DNA of 64,000 nucleotides from Stenogyne calaminthoides (lineage: Eukaryota > Streptophyta > Magnoliopsida > Lamiales > Lamiaceae): contig JBBCBC010000016.1 of the NCBI GenBank assembly GCA_037126765.1, positions 19,287,778 to 19,351,777 of the forward strand, given 5' to 3'. Of the stretch, positions 13,401-27,000 are shown in pieces. The translations under genes and the position numbers were made by a program. How positions within the stretch are numbered: the stretch's first letter is position 1; each line of letters opens with the position of its first letter. The notes below the pieces were generated by a model. The model was not told where the DNA came from, made no database searches, and was given only the letters and a program-made list of their open reading frames with translations.

Positions 13401-16060
13401 AATTGGTATCACTAATGGTAGATGGTCTCTCGTAACCAAATCCAAAGGTATTAGTTGACTATTGTAAACGATATCACTAATGGAATGTCGTCTCTCGTAA
13501 ACACATAAACACTATTGTAAGGTATCCTTAATGGAATTAGTAAACACATCCAAAAGGTATTAGTTGACTATTGTAATGTGGTATCACTAATGAAATGTCG
13601 TCTCTCGTAAACACATACAAGTAAACACATCCAAATGTATTAGTTGACATTTTTAATCGGTTTCACTAATGGAATGTCGTCTCTCAAAAACACATCCAAA
13701 GGTATTAGTTGACTATTGTAATCGGTAACACTAATGGAATGTGGTCTCTCAATAATACATCCAAAATTATTAGTTGACTATTGTAATTGGTATCACTAAT
13801 GGTAGATGGTCTCTCATAAACACATACAAAGATTAGTTGACTATTGTAATTGGTATTACTAATGGTTCGTAAATACATCCAATGGTATTAGTTGACTATT
13901 GTAATTAGTATCACTCATGGTAGATGGTCTCTCGTAAACACAACCAAAGGTATTAGTTTATTATTGTAATCGGTATCACTAATGGAATGTCGTCTCTTGT
14001 AAACACATCCAATTGTATTAGTTGACTATTGTAAACGGTATCACTAATGGAATGTCGTCTCTCATAAACATATCAAAAGGTATTAGTTTACTATTGTAAT
14101 TGGTATCACTCATGGTAGATAGTATCTCGTAAACACATCCAAGGGTATTAGTTTATTATTGTAATCGGTATCACTAATGGAATGTTATCTCTCGTAAACA
14201 CATCCAAAGGTATTAGTTGACTAATGTAATTCGGTATCACTAATGGAATGTCGTCTCTCGTAAACACATCCAAAGGTATTAGTTGACTATTGTAATTGGT
14301 ATCACTAATGGTAGATGGTCTCTCGTAAACACATCCAAAGTTATTAGTTGACTATTATAATCGGTATCACTAATGGAATATCGTCTCTCATACACATCCA
14401 AATGTATTAGTTGACTATTGTAATTGGTATCACTAATGGTAGATGGTGTCTCGTAAACACATCCAAAGGTATTAGTTGACTATTCTAATTAGTTTCACTA
14501 ATGGAATGTCGTCTCTCGAAAACACATCCAAAGGTATTAGTTGACTATTGTAATTGGTATCACTAATGGTAGATGGTCTCTCGTAAACACATCCAAAGAT
14601 ATTAGTTGACTATTGTAATCGGTATCAATAATGGAAGATAAATCTCTCTAAAACACATCAAATGTATTAGTTGACTATTGTAATTGGTATCACTAATGGA
14701 AGATGGTCTCTCGTAAACACATCCAAAAGGTATTAGTTGACTATTGTAATTGGTATCACTAATGGAAGATGGTCTCTAAAAACACATCCAAAGGTATTAG
14801 TTGATTATTGTAATTGGTATCACTAATGGTAGATGGTCCTCTCGTAAACACATCCAAAGGTATTAGTTGACTATTGTAATTGGTATCACTAATGGAATGA
14901 TGGTCTCTAAAAAACACATCCAAAAGGTATTAGTTGACTATTGTAATTGGTATCACTAATGGAAGATGGTCTATTTATAAACACATCCAAAGGTATTAGT
15001 TGACTATTGTAATCGGTATCACTAATGGAATGTTGTGTTTCATAAGCACATCAAAAGGTATTAGTTGACTATTATAATTGGTATCACTAGTGGTAGATGG
15101 TGTCTCGTAAACATATCCAAAGGTATTATTTGACTATTATAATCGGTATCACTAATGGAATATCGTCTCTCGTAAACACATCCAAAGATATTAGTTGACT
15201 ATTGTAATTGATATCACTAATGGTAGATGGTCTCTCGTAAACACATCCAAATGTATTAGTTGACTATTGTAATCGATATCACTAATGGTAGATGGTCTCT
15301 CATAAACACATCCAAATGTATTAGTTGACTATTGTATTCAGTATTACTAATGGAATATCGTCTCTCGTAAAACACATCCAAAGATATTTGTTGATTATTG
15401 TAATTGGTATCACTAATGGAAGATGGTCGGATGGTAAACACATCCAAAGGTATTAGTTGACTATTTATGTCGGTATCACTAATGGAATGTCGTCCCTCGT
15501 AAACACATCCAAAGGTATTAGTTGACTATTGTAATTGGGTATCACTAATGGAATGTCGTCTCTCGTAAACACATCCGAAGGTATTAGTTCAATTTTATAA
15601 TTGGTATAACTAATGGTAGATTGTCTCTCGTAAATACATCCAAAGGTATTAGTTGACTATTTTAATTGGTATCAGTAATGGAATGTCGTCTTTCGTAAGC
15701 ACATCCAAAGGCATTAGTTGACTATTTTAATCGGTATCACCAATGGAATGTCGTCTTTCATATGCACATCCAAAGGTATTAGTTGACTATTTTAATCGAT
15801 ATCACTAATGGAATGTTGTCTCTCGTAAACACATCAAAATGTATTAGTTGACTATTGTAATAATATGTATCACTAATGGTAGATGGTCTCTCATAAACAC
15901 ATCAAAAGGTATTAGTTGACTATTATAATGTGGTATCACTAATGGAATATGGTCTCTCGTAAACACATCCAAAGATATTAGTTGACTATTGTAATTGGTA
16001 TCACTAATGGAAGATGGTCTCTTGTAAACACATCAAAAGGTATTAGTTGACTATTGTAAT
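4441..16060 (-). repeat. 65-bp satellite array, - orientation, largely regular A/B dimers
   Basis: On the given strand the unit reads AAAGGTATTAGTTGACTATT, then TAATCGGTATCACTAATGGA (A) or TAATTGGTATCACTAATGGT (B), then CTCTCGTAAACACATCC, totalling 65 bp. Variant A carries GGAATGTCGTCTC and variant B carries GGTAGATGGTCTC. A and B alternate over long stretches (for example 8800-9560), giving a 130-bp dimer. Marker units interrupt the pattern: 55-bp deleted units (near 5810, 10020, 11640, 13040, 13860), units with a doubled TATTTCTAT element (near 5240, 12090, 13225), and a unit with TATCGAAAATGG (7691 and 8601). Apart from isolated rough spots at the left edge (to about 5300) and near 13510-13640 and 14630-15000, this is the cleanest part of the array. 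No gene is present. Confidence 0.97.
7654..8822 (-). repeat. Local higher-order duplication, 910-bp period (14 monomers)
   Basis: A run of about four monomers at about 7654-7912 recurs base for base, as far as I can read, at about 8564-8822. The run includes the rare units with TATCGAAAATGG, CTCTCATACACATCC and CACATCCATAGG. The marker TATCGAAAAT sits at 7691 and again at 8601, an offset of exactly 910 bp or 14 monomers. A partial third occurrence (CTCTCATACACATCC then GGTTTCACTAATGG) lies at about 9534-9680. Offsets that are whole multiples of the monomer are what unequal exchange between aligned units produces. Confidence 0.8.
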
Positions 16061-19000
16061 TGGTATCACTAATGGTAGATGGTCTCTCGTAAACACATCC
16101 AAAGGTATTAGTTGACTATTGTAATCGGTATCACTAATGGAATGGTCTCTAATAAAACACATCCAAATGTATTAGTTGACTATTGTAATTCGGTATCACT
16201 AATGGAATGTGGTCTCTCAGTAAACACATCCAAAGGTATTAGTTGACTATTGTAATTGGTATCACTAATGGAATGATGGTCTCTAAATAAACACATCAAA
16301 GGTATTAGTTGACTATTGTAATTGGTATCACTAATGGAAGATGGTCTCTCGTAAACACATCAAAAGGTATTAGTTTAATATTTTAATCGGTATCACTAAT
16401 GGTAGATGGTCTCTCGTAAACACATCCAAATGTATTAGTTGACTATTGTAATCGGTATCACTAATGGAATGTCGTCTCTCAAAACAACATCCAAAGGTAT
16501 TAGTTGACTATTGTAATCGGTATCACTAATGGAATGTCGTCTCTCAAAACAACATCCAAAGGTATTAGTTGACTATTGTAATTGGTATCACTAATGGTAG
16601 ATGGTCTCTCATAAACACATCCAAAGATATTAGTTGACTATTGTAATTGGTATCACTAATGGTAGATAGACTCTCGTAAACACATACAAAGGTATTAGTT
16701 GACTATTGTAATCGGTATCACTAATGGAATGTCGTCTCTCGTAAACATATCCAAAGATATTAGTTGACTATTGTAATTGGTATCACTAATGATAGATGGT
16801 CTCTTGTAAACACATCCAAAGGTATTAGTTGACTATTGTAATCTGTATTACTAATGGTAGATGGTCTCTCGTAAACACATCTAAATGTATTAGTTGACTA
16901 TTGTAGTCGGTATCACTAATGGAATGTCGTCTCTCATAATCACATCCAAATGTATTAGTTGACTATTGTAATCGGTATCACTTATGGAATGTCGTCTCTC
17001 GTAAACACATCCAAAGGTATTAGTTAATTATTGTAATCGGTATCACTAATGGGAAGTCGTCTTTCGTAAGCACAATCAAATATATTAGTTGACTATTATA
17101 ATTGGTATCACTCATGGTAAATGGTCTCTCGTAAACACATCCAAAGGTATTAGTTTAATATTTTAATCGGTATCACTAATGGAATGTCGTCTCGCGTAAT
17201 CACATCCAAAGGTATTAGTTTAATATTTTAATCGGTATCACTAATGGAATGTCGTCTCGCGTAATCACATCCAAAGGTATTAGTTGACTATTGTAATTCG
17301 GTAACACTAAAGGAATATTGTCTCTCGTAAAAACATCCAAAGGTATTAGTTGAGTATTGTAATTTGTATCACTAATGGTAGATGGACTCTCGTAAACGCA
17401 TCCAAAGGTATTAGTTGATTATTGTAATCGGTGTTATTAATGGAATGTCGTCTCTCGTAAACACATCCAAAGGTATTAGTTGACTATTTTAATTGGTATC
17501 ACTAATGGTAGATGGTCTCTCGTAAATAATTCAATAGGTATTAGTTGACTATTGTAATCGGCATCACTAATGGAATGTCATCTCTCATAAGAACATCCAA
17601 ATGTATTAGTTGACTATTGTAATTTGTATCACTAATGGTAGATGGTGTCTCGTAAACACATCCAAAGGTATTAGTTGACTATTGTAATCGGTATCACTAA
17701 TGGAAGATGGTCTCTAAAAAAAACACATCCAAAGGTATTAGTTGACTATTGTAATTGGTATCACTAATGGAATGGTGTCTCTCGTAAACACATCCAAAGG
17801 TATTAGTTGACTATTGTAATTCGGTATCACTTAATGGTAATGTCTCTAAGTAAACACATCAAAATGTATTAGTTGACTATTGTAATTGGTATCACTCATG
17901 GTAGATGGTCTCTCGTAAAGACATCCAAAGGTATTAGTTTAATATTTTAATCGGTATCACTAATGGTAGATGGTGTCTCGTAAACACATCCAAAGGTATT
18001 AGTTGACTATTGTAATCGGTATCACTAATGGAACGTCGTCTCTCATAAACACATCCAAATGTATTAGTTGACTATTGTAATCGGTATCACTTATGGAATG
18101 TCGTCTCTCGTAAACACATCCAAAGGTATTAGTTAACTATTGTAATCGGGATCACTTATGGAATGTCGTCTCTCGTAAACACATCTAAATGTATTAGTTG
18201 ACTATTGTAATTGGTATCACTCATGGTAGATGGTCTCTCGTAAAGACATCCAAAGGTATTAGTTTAATATTTTAATCGGTATCACTAATGGTAGATGGTG
18301 TCTCGTAAACACATCCAAAGGTATTAGTTGACTATTGTAATCGGTATCACTAATGGAATGTCGTCTCTCGAAAACACATCCAAATGTGTTAGTTGACTAT
18401 TGTAATTGGTATCACTAATGATAGATGGTCTCTCGTAAACACATCCAAATGTATTAGTTGACTATTGTAATCGGTATCACTAATGGAATGTCGTCTCTCA
18501 AAACAACATCCAAAGGTATTAGTTGACTATTGTAATTGGTATCACTAATGGTAGATGGTCTCTCATAAACACATCCAAAGATATTAGTTGACTATTGTAA
18601 TTGGTATCACTAATGGTAGATAGACTCTCGTAAACACATACAAAGGTATTAGTTGACTATTATAATCGATGTCATTAATGGAATGTTGTCTCTAGTAAAC
18701 ACATCCAAAAGTATTAGTTGACTATTATAATTGGTATCACTAATGGTAGATGGTGTCTCGTAAACACATCCAAAGGTATTAGTTGACTATTGTAATTGGT
18801 ATCACTAATGGAAGATGGTCTCTCGTAAAACACATCAAAGGTATTAGTTTAATATTTTAATCGGTATCACTAATGGTAGATGGTGTCTCGTAAACACATC
18901 CAAAGGTATTAGTTGACTATTGTAATCGGTATCACTAATGGAATGTCGTCTCTCGAAAACACATCCAAAGGTGTTAGTTGACTATTGTAATTGGTATCAC

Positions 19001-22000
19001 TAATGGTAGATGGTCTCTCGTAAACACATCCAAATGTATTAGTTGACTATTGTAATCGGTATCACTAATGGAATGTCGTCTCTCAAAACAACATCCAAAG
19101 GTATTAGTTGACTATTGTAATCGGTATCACTAATGGAATGTCGTCTCTCAAAACAACATCCAAAGGTATTAGTTGACTATTGTAATTGGTATCACTAATG
19201 GTAGATGGTCTCTCATAAACACATCCAAAGATATTAGTTGACTATTGTAATTGGTATCACTAATGGTAGATAGACTCTCGTAAACACATACAAAGGTATT
19301 AGTTGACTATTGTAATCGGTATCACTAATGGAATGTCGTCTCTCGTAAACATATCCAAAGATATTAGTTGACTATTGTAATTGGTATCACTAATGGATAG
19401 ATGGTCTCTTGTAAACACATCAAAAAGGTATTAGTTGACTATTGTAATCTGTATCACTAATGGTAGATGGTCTCTAAACACATCTAAATGTATTAGTTGA
19501 CTATTGTAATTGGTATCACTAATGGAATGATGGTCTCTCATAAACACATCCAAATGTATTAGTTGACTATTGTAATCGGTATCACTAATGGAATGTGGTC
19601 TCTCTCGTAAACACATCAAAGGTATTAGTTGATTATTGTAATCGGTATCACTAATGGAATGTCGTCTCTTTCGTAAACACAATCAAAATATTAGTTGTTA
19701 TTATTAATTGGTATCACTAATGGTAAATGGTCTCTCGTAAACACATCCAAAAGGTATTAGTTTAATATTTTAATCGGTATCACTAATGGAAGATGGTCTC
19801 TCGTAATCACATCCAAAGGTATTAGTTTAATATTTTTAATAATTGGTATCACTAATGGAATGTGGTCTCTCGTAAACACATCCAAAAGGTATTAGTTGAC
19901 TATTGTAATTGGTATCACTAATGGAATATGGTCTCTCGTAAAAACATCAAAAGGTATTAGTTGACTATTGTAATTTGTATCACTAATGGTAGATCTCTCT
20001 CGTAAACACATCCAAAGGTATTAGTTGATTATTGTAATCGGTATTATTAATGGAATGTGGTCTCTCGTAAACACATCAAAAGGTATTAGTTGACTATTTT
20101 AATTGGTATCACTAATGGTAGATGGTCTCTCTCGTAAATAAACCAAAGGTATTAGTTGACTATTGTAATCGGTATCACTAATGGAATGTCGTCTCTCTCA
20201 TAAACACATCCAAATGTATTAGTTGACTATTGTAATTGGTATCACTAATGGTAGATGGTGTCTAAAGTAAAAACACATCCAAAGGTATTAGTTGACTATT
20301 GTAATCGGTATCACTAATGGAATATGGTCTCTAAAAAACACATCCAAAGTTGTTAGTTGACTATTATAATCTGTATCACTAATGGAATGTCGTCTCTCGT
20401 AAACACATCCAAAGGTATTAGTTGACTATTGTAATCGGGATCACTTAATGGAATGTCGTCTCTAAATAAACACATCTAAATGTATTAGTTGACTATTGTA
20501 ATTGGTATCACTCATGGTAGATGGTCTCTCGTAAAGACATCCAAAGGTATTAGTTTAATATTTTAATCGGTATCACTAATGGTAGATGGTGTCTCGTAAA
20601 CACATCCAAAGGTATTAGTTGACTATTGTAATCGGTATCACTAATGGAACGTCGTCTCTCATAAACACATCCAAATGTATTAGTTGACTATTGTAATCGG
20701 TATCACTAATGGTAGATGGTCTCTCGTAAACACATCCAAAGGTATTAGTTGACTATTGTAATCGGTATCACTAATGGAATGTTGTCTCTCGTAAACACAT
20801 CTAAATATATTAGTTGACTATTGTAATTGGTATTACTAATGGTAGATGGTCTCTCGTAAACACATCCAAAGGTATTAGTTGACTATTGTAATCGGTATCA
20901 CTAATGGAATAGATGGTCTCTCGTAAACACATCAAAGGTATTAGTTGACTATTGTAATCGGTATCACTAATGGAATGTGGTCTCTAAAAAAACACATCCA
21001 AATGTGTTAGTTGACTATTGTAATTGGTATCACTAATGATAGATGGTCTCTCGTAAACACATCCAAATGTATTAGTTGACTATTGTAATCGGTATCACTA
21101 ATGGAATGTCGTCTCTCAAAACAACATCCAAAGGTATTAGTTGACTATTGTAATTGGTATCACTAATGGTAGATGGTCTCTCATAAACACATCCAAAGAT
21201 ATTAGTTGACTATTGTAATTGGTATCACTAATGGTAGATAGACTCTCGTAAACACATACAAAGGTATTAGTTGACTATTATAATCGATGTCATTAATGGA
21301 ATGTTGTCTCTAGTAAACACATCCAAAAGTATTAGTTGACTATTATAATTGGTATCGAAAATGGAATGTCGTCTCTCATACACATCCAAATGTATTAGTT
21401 GACTATTGTAATTGGTATCACTCATGGTAGATAGTCTCTCGTAAAGACATCCAAAGGTATTAGTTTAATATTTTAATCGGTATCACTAATGCTAGATGGT
21501 GTCTCTAAATAAAACACATCAAAGGTATTAGTTGACTATTGTAATTGGTATCACTAATGGAATGTGGTCTCTAAAAAACACATCCAAAAGGTGTTAGTTG
21601 ACTATTGTAATTGGTATCACTAATGATAGATGGTCTCTCGTAAACACATCCAAATGTATTAGTTGACTATTGTAATCGGTATCACTAATGGAATGTCGTC
21701 TCTCAAAACAACATCCAAAGGTATTAGTTGACTATTGTAATTGGTATCACTCATGGTAGATGGTCTCTCGTAAACACATACAAAGGTATTAGTTGACTAT
21801 TGTAATTGGTATCACTAATGGAAGATGGTCTCTCAAAAACACATCCAAAAGGTATTAGTTGACTATTGTAATTGGTATCACTAATGGAAGATGGTCTCTA
21901 AACACATCCAAAAGGTATTAGTTGACTATTGTAATCGGTATCACTAATGGAATGTCGTCTCTCGTAAACATATCCAAAGATATTAGTTGACTATTGTAAT

Positions 22001-25000
22001 TGGTATCACTAATGATAGATGGTCTCTTGTAAACACATCCAAAGGTATTAGTTGACTATTGTAATCTGTATTACTAATGGTAGATGGTCTCTCGTAAACA
22101 CATCTAAATGTATTAGTTGACTATTGTAATCGGTATCACTAATGGAATGTGGTCTCTAAATAAACACATCCAAAGGTATTAGTTGACTATTGTATTGGTA
22201 TCACTAATGGAAGATGGTCTCTCTCGTAAACACATCAAAGGTATTAGTTGATTATTGTAATCGGTATCACTAATGGAATGTGGTCTCTCTAAGTAAACAC
22301 ATCAAATATATTAGTTTGACTATTATAATTGGTATCACTAATGGAAAATGGTCTCTCGTAAACACATCAAAGGTATTAGTTTAATATTTTAATTGGTATC
22401 ACTAATGGAATGGTCTCTAATAAATCACATCCAAAGGTATTAGTTGACTATTTTAATCGGTATCACTAATGGAATGTATGGTCTCTCGTAAACACATCCA
22501 AAGGTATTAGTTGACTATTGTAATTGGTATCACTAATGGAATATTGTCTCGTAAAAAACATCAAAAGGTATTAGTTGACTATTGTAATTGGTATCACTAA
22601 TGGTAGATGGTCTCTAAAAAACACATCCAAAGGTATTAGTTGATTATTGTAATTGGTATCATTAATGGAATGTCGTCTCTCGTAAACACATCCAAAGGTA
22701 TTAGTTGACTATTTTAATTGGTATCACTAATGGTAGATGGTCTCTCGTAAATAATTCAATAGGTATTAGTTGACTATTGTAATCGGCATCACTAATGGAA
22801 TGTGGTCTCTCGTAAAACATCAAATGTATTAGTTGACTATTGTAATTGGTATCACTAATGGTAGATGGTCTCTCGTAAACACATCCAAAGGTATTAGTTG
22901 ATTATTGTAATCGGTATCACTAATGGAATGATGGTCTCTAAATAAAACACATCCAAAGGTATTAGTTGACTATTGTAATCGGTATCACTAATGGAAATGT
23001 CGTCTCTCGTAAACACATCCAAAGGTATTAGTTGACTATTGTAATCGGTATCACTAATGGAATGTGATATTAGTTTGACTATTCTAATTCGTGTAAACAC
23101 ATCTAAAGGTATTAGTTGACTATTATTAATTGGTATCACTAATGGTAGATGGTCTCTCGTAAACACATCCAAAGGTATTAGTTTACTATTTTAATCGGTA
23201 TCACTAATGGTAGATGGTCTCTCGTAAACACATCCAAAGGTATTAGTTGACTATTGTAATTCGGTATCACTAATGGAAGATGGTCTCTAAAGTAAACACA
23301 TCCAAAGGTATTAGTTGACTATTTGTAATTCGGTATCACTAATGGAATGTTGTCTCTCGTAAACACATCCAAAGGTATTAGTTGACTATTGTAATCGGTA
23401 TCACTAATGGAATGTAGATGGTCTCTCGTAAACACATCTAAATGTATTAGTTGACTATTGTAATTGGTATCACTAATGGTAGATGTCTCTCGTAATTAAG
23501 ACATCAAAGGTATTAGTTTACTATTTTAATCGGTATCACTAATGGTAGATGGTCTCTAATGTAAACACATCCAAAGGTATTATTAGTTACTATTGTAATT
23601 CGGTATCACTAATGGAATGTCGTCTCTCGAAAACACATCCAAAGGTATTAGTTGACTATTGTAATTGGTATCACTAATGATAGATGGTCTCTCGTAAACA
23701 CATCCAAATGTATTAGTTGACTATTTTAATCGGTATCACTAATGGAAGATGGTCTCTAAAACAACATCCAAAGGTATTAGTTGACTATTGTAATTGGTAT
23801 CACTAATGGTAGATGGTCTCTCATAAACACATCCAAAGATATTAGTTGACTATTGTAATTGGTATCACTAATGGTAGATAGACTCTCGTAAACACATACA
23901 AAGGTATTAGTTGACTATTATAATCGATGTCATTAATGGAATGTTGTCTCTAGTAAACACATCCAAAAGTATTAGTTGACTATTATAATTGGTATCGAAA
24001 ATGGAATGTCGTCTCTCATACACATCCAAATGTATTAGTTGACTATTGTAATTGGTATCACTAATGGTAGATGGTCTCTCGTAAAACACATCCAAAAAGG
24101 TATTAGTTTAATATTTGTAATCGGTATCACTAATATTAGATGGTCTCTCGTAAACACATCCAAAGGTATTAGTTGACTATTGTCGGTATCACTAATGGAA
24201 TGTCGTCTCTTAAAAAACACATCCAAAAGGTATTAGTTGACTATTGTAATTGGTATCACTAATGGGTAGATGGTCTCTCGTAAACACATCAAATGTATTA
24301 GTTGACTATTGTAATCGGTATCACTAATGGAATGATGGTCTCCCAAAACAACATCCAAAGGTATTAGTTGACTATTGTAATTGGTATCACTAATGGTAAT
24401 GGTCTCGTGTAAACACATCAAAGGTATTAGTTGACTATTGTAATTGGTATCACTAATGGAATATAGATGGTCTCTAAAGTAAACACATCAAAGGTATTAG
24501 TTGATTTATTGTAATTGGTATCACTAATGGAATATTGTCTCTATCACTAAAAAACATCCAAAGGTATTAGTTAGTTATTGTAATTGGTATCACTAATGGA
24601 AGATGGTCTCTGTAAACACATCCAAAAGGTATTAGTTGACTATTGTAATTGGTATCACTAATGGTAGATGGTCTCTCTCGTAAACACATCCAAAGGTATT
24701 AGTTGACTATTATAATTGGTATCATCACTAATGGAATGTCATCTCTCAAGTAAACACATCCAAAGGTATTAGTTGACTATTGTAATTGGTATCACTAATG
24801 GAATGTGGTCTCTCGTAAACACATCCAAAGGTATTAGTTGACTATTGTAATTGGTATCACTAATGGGTAGATGGTCTCTCGTAAACACATCAAAGGTATT
24901 AGTTTACTATATTAATGTAAATGGGTATCATCTAATGGAATATAATGGTCTCTCTGTAAACACATCCAAAAGGTATTAGTTTAATATTTTAATCGGTATC

Positions 25001-27000
25001 ACTAATGGAATGTGGTCTCTCGTAAACACATCCAAAAGGTATTAGTTGACTATTGTAATTGGTATCACTAATGGAATATTGTCTCTCGTAAACACATCAA
25101 AGGTATTAGTTGACTATTGTAATGGTATCACTAATGGTAGATGGACTCTCGTAAACACATCCAAAGGTATTAGTTGATTATTGTAATGGTATCACTAATG
25201 GAAGATGGTCTCTCTCGTAAAACACATCCAAAAGGTATTAGTTGACTATTATAATTGGTATCACTAATGGAAGATGGTCTCTCGTAAAACACATCAAAAG
25301 GTATTAGTTGACTATTGTAATCGGTATCACTAATGGAATGTAGTCTCTCATAAACACATCCAAAGGTATTAGTTGACTATTGTAATGGTATCACTAATGG
25401 TAGATGGTCTCTCGTAAACACATCCAAAGGTATTAGTTGACTATTGTAATTGGTATCACTAATGGAATGTGGTCTCTAAAAAAACACATCCAAAGGTATT
25501 AGTTGACTATTATTATAATTGGTATCACTAATGGAAGATGGTCTCTCGTAAACACATCCAAAGGTATTAGTTGACTATTGTAATCGGTATCACTAATGGA
25601 ATGTATGGTCTCTCGTAAACACATCAAAAATGTATTAGTTGACTATTGTAATTGGTATCACTAATGGAAGATGGTCTCTAAGTAAACACATCCAAAGGTA
25701 TTAGTTGACTATTTTATTGGTATCACTAATGGTAGATGGTCTCTCGTAAACACATCCAAAGGTATTAGTTGACTATTGTAATGGTATCACTAATGGAAGA
25801 TGGTCTCTCATAAACACATCCAAAAGGTATTAGTTGACTATTATAATTGGTATCACTTATGGAATGTCGTCTCTCGTAAACACATCCAAAGGTATTAGTT
25901 AACTATTGTAATCGGGATCACTTATGGAATGTCGTCTCTCGTAAACACATCTAAATGTATTAGTTGACTATTGTAATTGGTATCACTCATGGTAGATGGT
26001 CTCTCGTAAAGACATCCAAAGGTATTAGTTTAATATTTTAATCGATATCACTAATGGTAGATGGTGTCTCGTAAACACATCCAAAGGTATTAGTTGACTA
26101 TTGTAATCGGTATCACTAATGGAACGTCGTCTCTCGAAAACACATCCAAAGGTGTTAGTTCACTATTGTAATTGGTATTACTAATGATAGATGGTCTCTC
26201 GTAAACACATCCAAATGTATTAGTTGACTATTGTAATCGGTATCACTAATGGAATGTCGTCTCTCAAAACAACATCCAAAGGTATTAGTTGACTATTGTA
26301 ATTGGTATCACTAATGGTAGATGGTCTCTCATAAACACATCAAAAGATATTAGTTGACTATTGTAATTGGTATCACTAATGGTAGATAGACTCTCGTAAA
26401 CACATACAAAGGTATTAGTTGACTATTATAATCGATGTCATTAATGGAATGTTGTCTCTAGTAAACACATCCAAAAGTATTAGTTGACTATTATAATTGG
26501 TATCGAAAATGGAATGTCGTCTCTCATACACATCCAAATGTATTAGTTGACTATTGTAATTGGTATCACTCATGGTAGATGGTCTTTCGTAAAGACATCC
26601 AAAGGTATTAGTTTAATATTTTAATTGGTATCACTAATGGTAGATGGTGTCTCGTAAACACATCCAAAGGTATTAGTTGACAATTGTAATCGGTATCACT
26701 AATGGAATGTCGTCTCTAAAAAAACACATCCAAAGGTATTAGTTGACTATTGTAATTGGTATCACTAATGGAATGATGGTCTCTCGTAAACACATCCAAA
26801 TGTATTAGTTGACTATTGTAATTGGTATCACTAATGGAATGTGGTCTCTCGTAAACAACATCCAAAGGTATTAGTTGACTATTGTAATTGGTATCACTAA
26901 TGGTAGATGGTCTCTCATAAACACATCCAAAGGTATTAGTTGACTATTGTAATTGGTATCACTAATGGTAGATGAATGTCTCTCTCGTAAACACATCCAA
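16061..27000 (-). repeat. Satellite domain organised as a ~2.6-kb higher-order repeat
   Basis: Rare marker units recur at about 40 monomers. GTTGTCTCTAGTAAACACAT occurs at 18685, 21303, 23943 and 26451 (spacings 2618, 2640, 2508). GAACGTCGTCTCTCATAAAC occurs at 18031 and 20647 (2616). TCAATAGGTATTAG occurs at 17531 and 22756 (5225, two periods). Units with AAAACAACATCC and with GTAAAGACATCC recur in the same order between them. Roughly four copies are therefore stacked head to tail. Copies differ by small indels, and some segments (for example 19400-20500 and 21800-24900) are much noisier than others. The left boundary is approximate. No gene is visible. Confidence 0.8.
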
